Of a stretch of 5,009 bases of DNA, positions 1 to 5,009 are shown piece after piece. Below the pieces are notes generated by a model that saw nothing but the letters and a program-made list of their open reading frames with translations, was not told the origin of the DNA and did not search any database. How positions within the stretch are numbered: position 1 is the stretch's first letter; the number at the start of each line of letters is the position of its first letter. Origin of the DNA: an uncultured Clostridia bacterium (GTDB lineage Bacteria > Bacillota > Clostridia > TANB77 > CAG-508); the NCBI GenBank assembly GCA_934177555.1, contig CAKPPL010000080.1:1-5009 (forward strand). The letters are read 5' to 3'. The position numbers were made by a program, and so were the translations under genes.

Positions 1-240
1 GGAAAAAATGGAACTAAATATACAGGAACAATGGTAAATAGAGGAGCAGTATCAGCAAGTATAACAACAAGTGGAGGCTCATATACAATCCCAGCAGGAT
101 ATCATAATGGAAGTGGAAAAATAACAGGTCCAACATTAGGAGGATTAATAGGTTCAAATGTAAACCTAACAAATGCAGCATATTTAGTATCAGGTCAAAC
201 AGCATACGGAAAAAATGGAACAAAATATACAGGTTCAATG
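1..240 (+). repeat. In-frame 207-base coding repeat (69 codons), two copies of its conserved core
   Basis: Bases 1-33 and 208-240 match at 30 of 33 positions, differing at 15 (t/a) and 27-28 (aa/tt). They are exactly 207 bases apart, so the frame is kept. Both encode GKNGTKYTG(T/S)M. Only the core is conserved; the sequence after the second copy (KNYSSS...) diverges and leads into the C-terminal tip domain. More units probably lie upstream of the window. Confidence 0.75.
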
Positions 241-690
241 AAAAATTATTCATCATCAATTCAATATGCTACAACAGATGCAAGTAATCAGGCAAAAAGT
301 TGTTATAGAATAAATGGATCAAATATTGATGTAGTACCAGCAATAGGATATTGGGGAAATTGGAATTGGGATAAAAGTTGTATAAAAGTACCATTGTCAG
401 GAGTTTCAACATATAAAGCTGGAACATTTTACTTAGGAGACTCAGGTGGAGCTTATAGTGTTAACTGTGGATTCCAACCTAATATGGTTATGTGTAGAGA
501 TGTGGATTCTGGAGATATAGCAATAATATATTCAAATAAAGGACATTCATTGAATGTACTTTGTAATTCAGCAAGTAAGCAAACATTTGGAGGGGTAGTA
601 TCAGTAAGTTCAAGTGGTTTTGCAATAAATGGGCAAGTATCATATGCTGAAAATAGAAATTATTATTATGTAGCAGCAAAATTACCATAA
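1..690 (+). CDS. Phage tail fibre-like repeat protein, C-terminal part (5' partial)
   Basis: The reading frame is open from base 1 and ends at TAA 688-690, leaving 229 residues of a longer protein. The ATG at 31 has no ribosome binding site and lies inside a repeat unit, so it is not the real start. The first ~90 residues are Gly/Thr/Ser/Asn-rich, with two copies of a GKNGTKYTG-type motif 69 codons apart and the segment SYTIPAGYHNGSGK. The pattern 'sGqTAYgkNGtKyTGsM...IPAGYHNGSGK' recurs in tail fibre and baseplate proteins of Firmicutes phages. From about residue 157 (GFQPNMV) to the end (GFAINGQ..., YYYVAAK) the layout resembles the tip domain that ends such fibres. Five cysteines lie in the last 130 residues. 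The inferred role is receptor or surface binding. No other phage gene is visible, so it may be a prophage edge, an orphan or a surface protein. The family assignment is by eye. Confidence 0.65.
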   Translation, partial: GKNGTKYTGTMVNRGAVSASITTSGGSYTIPAGYHNGSGKITGPTLGGLIGSNVNLTNAAYLVSGQTAYGKNGTKYTGSMKNYSSSIQYATTDASNQAKSCYRINGSNIDVVPAIGYWGNWNWDKSCIKVPLSGVSTYKAGTFYLGDSGGAYSVNCGFQPNMVMCRDVDSGDIAIIYSNKGHSLNVLCNSASKQTFGGVVSVSSSGFAINGQVSYAENRNYYYVAAKLP

Positions 691-715
691 AATCAAACAA
701 AATTCAATAAAAGAC

Positions 716-744
716 TTGACAAAACAAGAAAAAAGGTGTAAAGT
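716..744 (+). promoter_or_regulatory. Candidate sigma-A promoter P1 for the ylxM-rplS operon
   Basis: A perfect -35 hexamer TTGACA (716-721) is followed after 17 bases by TAAAGT (739-744), a 4/6 match to TATAAT. Transcription would start near 751, inside the loop or 3' arm of the terminator hairpin at 730-765. An operon transcript from here would therefore not contain the full terminator. The weak -10 limits confidence. Confidence 0.45.
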
Positions 745-770
745 ATATAAGCATTACACCTTTTTATTAT
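730..770 (+). terminator. Rho-independent terminator after the tail fibre-like gene
   Basis: A perfect 12-bp inverted repeat, AAAAAGGTGTAA (730-741) and TTACACCTTTTT (754-765), encloses a 12-base loop and continues into a T-rich tract to 770. The A-run on the 5' side could make it work in both directions. It lies 40 bases after the stop of the upstream gene and separates it from the housekeeping operon. Confidence 0.85.
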
Positions 771-780
771 GCCATATAAT
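753..780 (+). promoter_or_regulatory. Candidate sigma-A promoter P2 for the ylxM-rplS operon
   Basis: A perfect -10 hexamer TATAAT (775-780) has ATTACA (753-758, 4/6 match to TTGACA) 16 bases upstream. The -35 lies within the 3' arm of the terminator hairpin. Transcription would start near 787, giving a leader of roughly 35 bases before ylxM. P1 and P2 are alternatives or could act in tandem; sequence alone does not decide. Confidence 0.4.
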
Positions 781-820
781 AAAAAGAAAATAGTCACTTA
801 AGAAAGAAGAGGTAGTAGTA

Positions 821-1168
821 ATGGAAAAAAAAGTAGAAATAAGTATGTTATGGCAAATATATAGCAATTTACTAACAGAAAAACAAAAAGAATATATAAA
901 CTATTACTACAATCAAGACTTATCTTTATCAGAAATTGCAGAAAACGATAAAATAACCAGACAAGCTGTAAGAGATATCATCAAAAAGGGGGAAAGAAAA
1001 CTTTTCGAATACGAAGAAAAGCTATTGTTTATGAAAAGGACAATTAATCAAGAAAAGCAAATAGAAAATATATTAGTAAACTTAAATAAAATACAAAAAG
1101 ATTCATCAGACAAAAAAGTAACCAATATATTAGAAGAAATAAGAAAAGAATTAAGTTGTTTAGTATAA
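821..1168 (+). CDS. ylxM: YlxM family (UPF0122) helix-turn-helix protein, SRP-associated
   Basis: This is a 115-residue protein, close to the ~110 residues usual for YlxM. The N-terminal two thirds match the family pattern: LLTEKQKEYINYYY (17-30), then the helix-turn-helix LSLSEIAEN...ITRQAVRDIIKKGERKL (34-61), which resembles sigma-factor region 4. A Lys/Glu-rich, probably helical tail follows. YlxM proteins are encoded beside ffh in Firmicutes and have been linked to the signal recognition particle, for example by modulating Ffh activity; the exact role here is inferred. ATG 821 is preceded by a purine-rich AAGAAGAGG site (804-812), 8 bases away. It is the first gene of the operon and lies 22 bases before ffh. 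Confidence 0.9.
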   Translation: MEKKVEISMLWQIYSNLLTEKQKEYINYYYNQDLSLSEIAENDKITRQAVRDIIKKGERKLFEYEEKLLFMKRTINQEKQIENILVNLNKIQKDSSDKKVTNILEEIRKELSCLV

Positions 1169-1190
1169 ACAAAAGAGATAGGAGGAAAAA

Positions 1191-2543
1191 ATGGCATTTG
1201 AAGGACTATCATCAAGACTACAAGATATAACTAGAAAAATCAGAGGTAAAGCAAGAATAACAGAAAGCGATTTAAAAGACATGCTAAGAGAGGTAAAACT
1301 TGCATTATTAGAAGCTGACGTAAACTATAAAATAGTAAAAGAATTTATAGCAAATATAGAAGAAAAAGCATTAGGACAAGACGTAATGAAGTCATTGACA
1401 CCAGGGCAACAAGTTATAAAAATAGTAAAAGATGAAATGGTAGAATTACTTGGAGGAACAGAGAGTAAAATAAACTTTACACCAAATCCACCAACAATAA
1501 TAATGTTAGTAGGACTTCAAGGGTCAGGAAAAACAACAACAGCCGGAAAATTAGCAAACTTATTAAGAAAACAAGGAAAAAAGCCATTACTAGTAGCATG
1601 TGATGTATATAGGCCAGCAGCTATCAAACAATTACAAGTTGTAGGAGCCCAATTAAATATACCAGTATATAGTAATGAAATTTCAAAAGACGTAGTGCAA
1701 ATAAGTAGGCAAGCAATAAGTACAGCAATCTCAAAACTTAATGATGTAGTAATAATAGATACAGCAGGTAGATTACATATAGATGATGAATTGATGCAAG
1801 AATTAAAAAATATAAAATCAAACATCAAACCACATGAAATCCTATTAGTAGTAGATTCAATGACAGGTCAAGATGCAGTAAATATAGCTCAAAGCTTTAA
1901 TGAAGCTGTAGGAATAGATGGAGTTGTATTAACAAAATTGGATGGAGACACACGTGGTGGGGCAGCACTTTCAGTAAAGAAAGTTACAGGAAAACCAATA
2001 AAATTTGCAGCAACAGGTGAAAAATTAAGTGATATAGAAATATTCAATCCAGAAAGAATGACATCAAGAATACTTGGAATGGGAGATGTGCTTTCAATCA
2101 TAGAAAAAGCTGAAGAAGCAATAACAGAAGAAGAAGCACAAAAACTAGAAAAACAATTAAGAAAAGACGAACTTGATTTAGACGACTATTTAGCACAAAT
2201 AAGACAAGTAAAGAAAATGGGGTCATTATCATCAATATTAAAGATGTTACCAGGAATGAATAAAATAAAAGATTTGAATATAGATGACAAAGAATTTGAT
2301 AAAGTAGAAGCAATAATATGTTCAATGACAAAACAAGAAAAAAGAAATACCAAGCTATTAAATGCAAGTAGAAGAATACGTATAGCAAAAGGTAGTGGAA
2401 CAACAGTACAAGATGTTAATAAATTCATGAAATCTTTTGAAATGACACAAAAAATGATGAAACAATTAAAATCAAATAAAGGTGGAATGAAGAAAATGTT
2501 AAATGGACTGGATGAAAATTCACTAAAAAATTTCAAAATATAA
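1191..2543 (+). CDS. ffh: Signal recognition particle GTPase Ffh (SRP54)
   Basis: Ffh binds signal peptides of nascent membrane and secreted proteins, pairs with SRP RNA, and docks with the receptor FtsY in a GTP-dependent way. Its 450 residues are normal length. The N domain is 1-~95. The G domain shows P-loop GLQGSGKTTT (108-117), the SRP insertion-box motif DVYRPAAIKQL (138-148), DTAGR (190-194), TKLDG (248-252) and ATGEK (274-278). The M domain is ~300-450, with the flexible finger-loop segment MGSLSSILKMLPGM (343-356), RNA-binding SRRIRIAKGSG (393-403) and a Met/Lys-rich end. AGGAGG (1180-1185) lies 5 bases before ATG 1191. Small deviations are NASRR where NGSRR is usual and AATGE in G5. 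No SRP RNA gene or ftsY is in the window. Confidence 0.98.
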   Translation: MAFEGLSSRLQDITRKIRGKARITESDLKDMLREVKLALLEADVNYKIVKEFIANIEEKALGQDVMKSLTPGQQVIKIVKDEMVELLGGTESKINFTPNPPTIIMLVGLQGSGKTTTAGKLANLLRKQGKKPLLVACDVYRPAAIKQLQVVGAQLNIPVYSNEISKDVVQISRQAISTAISKLNDVVIIDTAGRLHIDDELMQELKNIKSNIKPHEILLVVDSMTGQDAVNIAQSFNEAVGIDGVVLTKLDGDTRGGAALSVKKVTGKPIKFAATGEKLSDIEIFNPERMTSRILGMGDVLSIIEKAEEAITEEEAQKLEKQLRKDELDLDDYLAQIRQVKKMGSLSSILKMLPGMNKIKDLNIDDKEFDKVEAIICSMTKQEKRNTKLLNASRRIRIAKGSGTTVQDVNKFMKSFEMTQKMMKQLKSNKGGMKKMLNGLDENSLKNFKI

Positions 2544-2577
2544 AATAGTTATTAATTTTTAATTTATATATAGTTTT

Positions 2578-2594
2578 AGGAGGTGAAAAAAATG
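2578..2594 (+). promoter_or_regulatory. Ribosome binding site that decides the rpsP start
   Basis: AGGAGGTG (2578-2585) is a near-perfect Shine-Dalgarno sequence 8 bases upstream of ATG 2592. A GTG in the same frame at 2583 overlaps this site, so it cannot be the start. Confidence 0.85.
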
Positions 2595-2822
2595 GTAAAA
2601 ATAAGATTACAAAGAGAAGGAAAGAAAAAAGCTCCATTCTATCATATAGTAGTAGCTGATTCAAAATCTCCAAGAGATGGAAAAATCATCGAAAAAATTG
2701 GAACATATGATCCAATGACAAAACCATCAACAATAGTATTAGACAAAGAAAAATTAGAACAATGGATAAAAAATGGTGCACAACCAACAGACACAGTTAA
2801 ATCATTAATAAAAAATGCTTAA
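2592..2822 (+). CDS. rpsP: 30S ribosomal protein S16
   Basis: S16 is a primary binder of the 5' domain of 16S rRNA and is needed for 30S assembly. From ATG 2592 the protein has 76 residues and opens with the family signature MVKIRLQREGKKKAPFY, followed by IVVADSKSPRDG (19-30), IEKIGTYDP (33-41) and GAQPTDTV (62-69). All are hallmarks of S16. The family is typically about 80-90 residues, so this is a compact, complete version. The longer GTG start at 2583 would add MKK but overlaps the ribosome binding site. It follows ffh after 48 AT-rich bases that hold no convincing terminator, so it is probably co-transcribed. Confidence 0.97.
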   Translation: MVKIRLQREGKKKAPFYHIVVADSKSPRDGKIIEKIGTYDPMTKPSTIVLDKEKLEQWIKNGAQPTDTVKSLIKNA

Positions 2823-2835
2823 TGAATAAACATGC

Positions 2836-2855
2836 AGAAGGGAATGAGCAAAATG
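2836..2855 (+). promoter_or_regulatory. Ribosome binding site that decides the khpA start
   Basis: The purine-rich AGAAGGGA (2836-2843) is well placed for ATG 2853. It is too close to ATG 2844 and lies downstream of ATG 2832, neither of which has its own site. Homology to KH proteins also begins at about 2853. Confidence 0.7.
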
Positions 2856-3083
2856 AAAGAAACACTAGAAGTAATTATTAAAAACTTAGTTGATAACACT
2901 GATAAAGTGGAAATCAAAGAAGTTGAAGGAGAAAAAACTATAATCTTTGAAGTAAAAGTTGCTGAAGAAGATATGGGAAAAATAATCGGAAGACAAGGAA
3001 AAATAGCACAATCAATTAGAACAGTAATGAGAGCTGTAGCAAATAAAAAAGATAAAAAAGTTACAGTAGAATTTATTGGATAA
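2853..3083 (+). CDS. khpA: KH-domain RNA-binding protein KhpA (YlqC family)
   Basis: This is a 76-residue single-domain protein, the usual size for KhpA/YlqC. It opens MKETLEVIIKNLVDNTDKVEI and contains the KH signature EDMGKIIGRQGKIAQSIRT, with the RNA-gripping GxxG loop at G46-R-Q-G49. In other Firmicutes KhpA partners with KhpB (Jag/EloR), binds RNA and affects cell elongation and division; that role is inferred here by family. Two in-frame upstream ATGs (2832, 2844) would add a short tail unlike the family and lack a ribosome binding site. It sits 30 bases after rpsP and 10 bases before rimM. B. subtilis has ylqD between these two genes; it is absent here. Confidence 0.93.
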   Translation: MKETLEVIIKNLVDNTDKVEIKEVEGEKTIIFEVKVAEEDMGKIIGRQGKIAQSIRTVMRAVANKKDKKVTVEFIG

Positions 3084-3096
3084 AGGAAAAGATATG
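3082..3096 (+). promoter_or_regulatory. Ribosome binding site that decides the rimM start
   Basis: AAAGGA (3082-3087), overlapping the khpA stop codon, lies 6 bases before ATG 3094. The alternative TTG at 3076 would overlap the end of khpA and has no upstream site. Termination of khpA on top of this site suggests translational coupling. Confidence 0.75.
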
Positions 3097-3600
3097 CAAA
3101 AAAGATTAGAAATAGGTCAAATAGTTAATACATTTGGAATAAAGGGAGAAGTAAAAGTAGTACCTTTTACAGATGATATAAGCAGATTTGACGAATTAAA
3201 AAAAGTATATATCAAAAACAAAAATCAAGAAAAACAATATAAAATAGAAAATGTTAAATACCATAAAAATATGGTGCTAATAAAATTTTCAGGTATAGAC
3301 AAAATAGAAGATGCAGAAATGCTAAAAAATAAATATCTAGAAATAGACAGAGAAGATGCAATACCATTAGAAGAAGGAACATATTTTATAGCAGACTTAA
3401 TAGGACTAGAAGTTTATACAGAAGATGGAAATTTATTAGGAAAAGTAGAAGATATATACAATACTGGAAGTAAAGACATATATGTAGTAAAAGATGAATT
3501 AGGAAAACAAGTTTTATTACCAGGAATAGATGAAGTAATAAAAAATGTAGATTTAGAAAATTCAAAAATAATAGTTCACCTTATACCAGGACTTATATAA
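3094..3600 (+). CDS. rimM: Ribosome maturation factor RimM (16S rRNA processing)
   Basis: RimM binds S19 and helps mature the head of the 30S subunit. From ATG 3094 it has 168 residues, the normal length. The N-terminal beta-barrel domain opens with LEIGQIVNTFGIKGEVKV (5-22), the family signature. The C-terminal PRC-barrel domain is about 95-168, with YFIADLIGLEV (97-107), GKVEDIYNTGSKDIYVV (116-132), LLPGIDEVIKNVDL (141-154) and the closing IIVHLIPGL. The TTG at 3076 would add six residues not expected in the family. It lies 10 bases after khpA, and its stop codon touches the ribosome binding site of trmD, so translation is probably coupled. Confidence 0.96.
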   Translation: MQKRLEIGQIVNTFGIKGEVKVVPFTDDISRFDELKKVYIKNKNQEKQYKIENVKYHKNMVLIKFSGIDKIEDAEMLKNKYLEIDREDAIPLEEGTYFIADLIGLEVYTEDGNLLGKVEDIYNTGSKDIYVVKDELGKQVLLPGIDEVIKNVDLENSKIIVHLIPGLI

Positions 3601-3609
3601 GGAGGAAAC

Positions 3610-4353
3610 ATGAAATTTAATGTGCTTACACTTTTCCCAGAAATGTTTGAAACTTTAAAACAGAGTATAATAGGAAAAGCAGAAGAAAAAAAGCTAATAG
3701 AAATAAATTTAATAAATATTAGAGATTTTTCTAAAAATAAACACAAAAAAGTAGATGATACTCCATATGGTGGTGGTGCAGGCATGGTAATGCAAGCAGA
3801 TGTAATTTATGATGCATATAAATCAATAAAAGATTTAAATAGTAAAGTAATATATCTATCACCACAAGGAAAAAGATTAGAACAAAAAAAAGTAATGGAA
3901 TTAAGTAAAGAACAAAATCTAACATTACTATGTGGACATTATGAAGGAGTAGATCAAAGAATAATTGACAAAATAGTAGATGAAGAAATTTCAATAGGAG
4001 ACTATGTATTAACAGGAGGAGAATTACCAGCAATGGTATTAATAGACTCAATAAGTAGATATATTGATGGAGTAATTAGTAAGGATTCAACAACAGAAGA
4101 ATCATTTTCACAAGGACTCTTAGAATATCCACAATACACAAGACCTGAAATTTTTGAGGATATAAAAGTACCAGAAATACTATTATCTGGACATCATGGA
4201 AACATAGAAAAATGGAGAAGATATAAATCTTTAAAAAATACATATATGAAAAGACCAGAACTTTTAAAAAATATAAAATTGTCTGAGGAAGACTTAAAAA
4301 ATTTAGAAAAAATAAAAAAAGATGCAAAGTGCAAAGATGCACCGCTTGTATAA
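3610..4353 (+). CDS. trmD: tRNA (guanine-N1-)-methyltransferase TrmD
   Basis: TrmD transfers methyl from S-adenosylmethionine to N1 of G37 in tRNAs reading CUN, CCN and CGG codons, preventing +1 frameshifts. The 247 residues are normal length. Motifs include FNVLTLFPEMF (3-13), DTPYGGGAGMVM (50-61) and three SPOUT trefoil-knot segments: LSPQGKRL (83-90), LCGHYEGVDQR (107-117) and SIGDYVLTGGELPAM (128-142). The linker and tRNA-binding C-terminal domain follow with SFSQGLLEYPQYTRPE (165-180), LLSGHHGNIEKWRR (191-204) and KRPELL (214-219). The residue aligned by eye with catalytic Asp169 of the Haemophilus influenzae enzyme is Glu164 (EESF rather than DSF). AAGGAGG (3599-3605) lies 4 bases before ATG 3610. 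The last residues (DAKCKDAPLV) are atypical and coincide with a GC-richer hairpin. Confidence 0.97.
   Translation: MKFNVLTLFPEMFETLKQSIIGKAEEKKLIEINLINIRDFSKNKHKKVDDTPYGGGAGMVMQADVIYDAYKSIKDLNSKVIYLSPQGKRLEQKKVMELSKEQNLTLLCGHYEGVDQRIIDKIVDEEISIGDYVLTGGELPAMVLIDSISRYIDGVISKDSTTEESFSQGLLEYPQYTRPEIFEDIKVPEILLSGHHGNIEKWRRYKSLKNTYMKRPELLKNIKLSEEDLKNLEKIKKDAKCKDAPLV
4329..4342 (+). promoter_or_regulatory. Short hairpin at the trmD 3' end, possible rplS leader element
   Basis: GTGCA (4329-4333) and TGCAC (4338-4342) form a perfect 5-bp stem around the loop AAGA, within a stretch (about 4321-4346) that is GC-richer than its surroundings. A weaker alternative pairing, TGCAA (4330-4334) with TTGTA (4346-4350), excludes the first. 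An L19 leader RNA family is known upstream of rplS in low-GC Gram-positives; membership here is a guess, since most of the element lies within trmD. Confidence 0.25.
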
Positions 4354-4375
4354 AGAAAGAAGGAGGTAAATACTG

Positions 4376-4819
4376 ATGGATATCGTAAAATCAATAGAAC
4401 ATGAACAATTAAAAAATTCTATACCAGATATTAAAATAGGAAATACAGTTAGAGTTCACGTTAGAATTAAAGAAGGAAACAAAGAAAGAATCCAAGTATT
4501 TGAAGGAATAGTAATAAAAAAACAAGGTGGAGGAGTTAACAGTACATTTACAGTAAGAAAAATTTCTTATGGTGTTGGTGTAGAAAAAACATTTTTAATT
4601 CACTCACCATTAGTTGAAAAAGTAGAAGTAGTAAGAGTTGGTAAAGCTAGAAGAGCTAAACTTTACTATTTAAGAGAAAGAACAGGAAAAGCTTCTAAAA
4701 CTAAAGAAATGGTAGGAGCTAGAATTGAAAATAAAGAAATAATAATAAAAGAAGAAACACCAGTTGTTGAAGCTAAAGCTGAAGAAACAGCAGCTCCAGA
4801 AGCAAAAGTAGAAGAATAA
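4376..4819 (+). CDS. rplS: 50S ribosomal protein L19 with acidic C-terminal extension
   Basis: L19 lies at the interface of the two ribosomal subunits. The core (residues 1-~113) is clearly L19: IGNTVRVHVRIKEG (21-34), ERIQVFEGIVI (37-47), FTVRKISYGVGVEKTF (58-73), IHSPLVEKVEVVRVGKARRAKLYYLR (75-100, the most conserved block) and GKASKTKE (104-111). The family usually ends about here (~115 residues). This protein runs on to 147 with a tail rich in Glu, Ala, Lys and Val, with repeated EAKAEE/EAKVEE-like units and no predicted fold. AGGAGG (4361-4366) lies 9 bases before ATG 4376. It is the last gene of the operon, directly followed by a terminator. Compared with trmD and rimM it uses more GCT and GTT codons, as expected of a highly expressed gene. 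Confidence 0.97.
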   Translation: MDIVKSIEHEQLKNSIPDIKIGNTVRVHVRIKEGNKERIQVFEGIVIKKQGGGVNSTFTVRKISYGVGVEKTFLIHSPLVEKVEVVRVGKARRAKLYYLRERTGKASKTKEMVGARIENKEIIIKEETPVVEAKAEETAAPEAKVEE

Positions 4820-4820
4820 T

Positions 4821-4854
4821 AAAAAATAATGAGTGAATGCTCATTATTTTTTTT
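4821..4854 (+). terminator. Rho-independent terminator of the ylxM-rplS operon
   Basis: A perfect 13-bp inverted repeat, AAAAAATAATGAG (4821-4833) and CTCATTATTTTTT (4840-4852), with a 6-base loop (TGAATG) runs into eight Ts (4847-4854). It begins one base after the rplS stop codon. The flanking A-run suggests it may also stop transcription from the opposite direction. Confidence 0.92.
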
Positions 4855-4975
4855 ATCAATAGGAGCTTTACTAGGAATTATAGGTGCGAGACTAGGATTT
4901 CCAGTTATGGATTCTGTTGCCAGAATTCAAGTTAATATGTATATGATAGTAACTCAAATTTATATCAATATGTAA
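4853..4975 (+). pseudogene. Relic of a cation diffusion facilitator (CDF) transporter
   Basis: In the frame ending at TAA 4973-4975 the DNA encodes SIGALLGIIGARLG (from 4856) then FPVMDSVA (to 4921). This closely resembles the conserved 'LSSIGALIGI.GA.LGFPILDP.A' stretch around a late transmembrane helix of CDF metal/proton antiporters. After the Ala the sequence (RIQVNMYMIV...) no longer follows the family and stops 17 codons later. The frame opens at ATG 4829, but that codon lies inside the terminator stem and has no ribosome binding site, so translation is unlikely. Only about 22-25 residues of a ~300-residue protein remain, with no metal-site residues beyond one Asp. A chance match or an unrelated 48-residue hydrophobic peptide cannot be excluded. 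The assignment is from memory of the family pattern. Confidence 0.4.
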
Positions 4976-5009
4976 AAAATTATTTATCATTAATTATTTA
5001 ACTTAAAGA

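Noticed and set aside
1..240. CRISPR array or mobile-element repeat
   Set aside because: There are only two visible copies, 207 bases apart and in frame within a coding region; this is a protein repeat.
1517..1828. Open frames on the minus strand inside ffh (also 1889-2101, 2098-2403, 2186-2536)
   Set aside because: They are antisense shadows of a clearly real gene, with low-complexity Leu/Phe/Ser composition, no binding sites and no recognisable domains.
2551..2563. Inverted repeat ATTAATTTTTAAT in the ffh-rpsP gap
   Set aside because: A five-pair all-AT stem with a 3-base loop is too weak for a terminator and is expected by chance in such AT-rich DNA.
2583..2822. Longer rpsP from GTG 2583
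   Set aside because: The GTG overlaps the AGGAGGTG ribosome binding site, and S16 proteins begin MVKIRL, which matches ATG 2592.
2832..3083. Longer khpA from ATG 2832 or 2844
   Set aside because: No ribosome binding site precedes 2832 and the one present is too close to 2844; family homology starts at 2853.
3076..3600. RimM start at TTG 3076
   Set aside because: It overlaps khpA and lacks a binding site; ATG 3094 has AAAGGA 6 bases upstream and fits the family length.
3731..4394. Leu/Phe-rich open frames on the minus strand across trmD
   Set aside because: Their hydrophobicity simply reflects the reverse complement of A-rich coding DNA; they are not membrane proteins.
4829..4975. Functional 48-residue membrane peptide starting at ATG 4829
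   Set aside because: The start codon is inside the terminator stem, there is no ribosome binding site, and the match to a CDF segment fits a gene remnant better.

Overview
The window comes from a very AT-rich, low-GC Gram-positive bacterium, most likely an uncultured or gut-type Clostridia member. This rests on the conserved gene order ylxM-ffh-rpsP-khpA-rimM-trmD-rplS, Shine-Dalgarno sites of the AGGAGG type, near-exclusive A/T-ending codons (AGA for Arg, ATA for Ile) and a coding strand strongly biased to A over T. Species cannot be named from the sequence alone. All intact genes lie on the + strand.

Layout: (1) 1-690 is the 3' end of a repeat-containing gene that resembles a phage tail fibre or receptor-binding protein; its start lies outside the window. 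(2) 691-820 holds a strong rho-independent terminator interleaved with candidate promoters for the next operon. (3) 821-4819 is a compact seven-gene housekeeping operon with gaps of only 9-48 bases. (4) 4821-4854 is a second strong terminator that closes the operon. (5) 4853-4975 carries what looks like a short relic of a cation diffusion facilitator (CDF) transporter, and 4976-5009 is featureless AT-rich DNA.

How the genes work together: YlxM and Ffh belong to the signal recognition particle pathway, with Ffh as the SRP GTPase and YlxM as its small helix-turn-helix companion. RpsP (S16), KhpA (KH-domain RNA binder), RimM (30S maturation), TrmD (tRNA m1G37 methyltransferase) and RplS (L19) are ribosome-assembly and translation-fidelity functions. 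Start codons for rpsP, khpA and rimM are corrected here to internal ATGs that have proper ribosome binding sites. Compared with Bacillus subtilis, ylqD is missing between khpA and rimM, and ftsY is not immediately upstream of ylxM.

No new defence system or other unknown multi-gene system was found. The points most worth checking are the CDF relic abutting the terminator, the phage-type repeat protein beside the SRP operon, the interleaved promoter and terminator, the acidic Ala/Glu-rich tail on L19, a GC-richer hairpin at the trmD-rplS junction, and a Glu where TrmD's catalytic Asp is expected.
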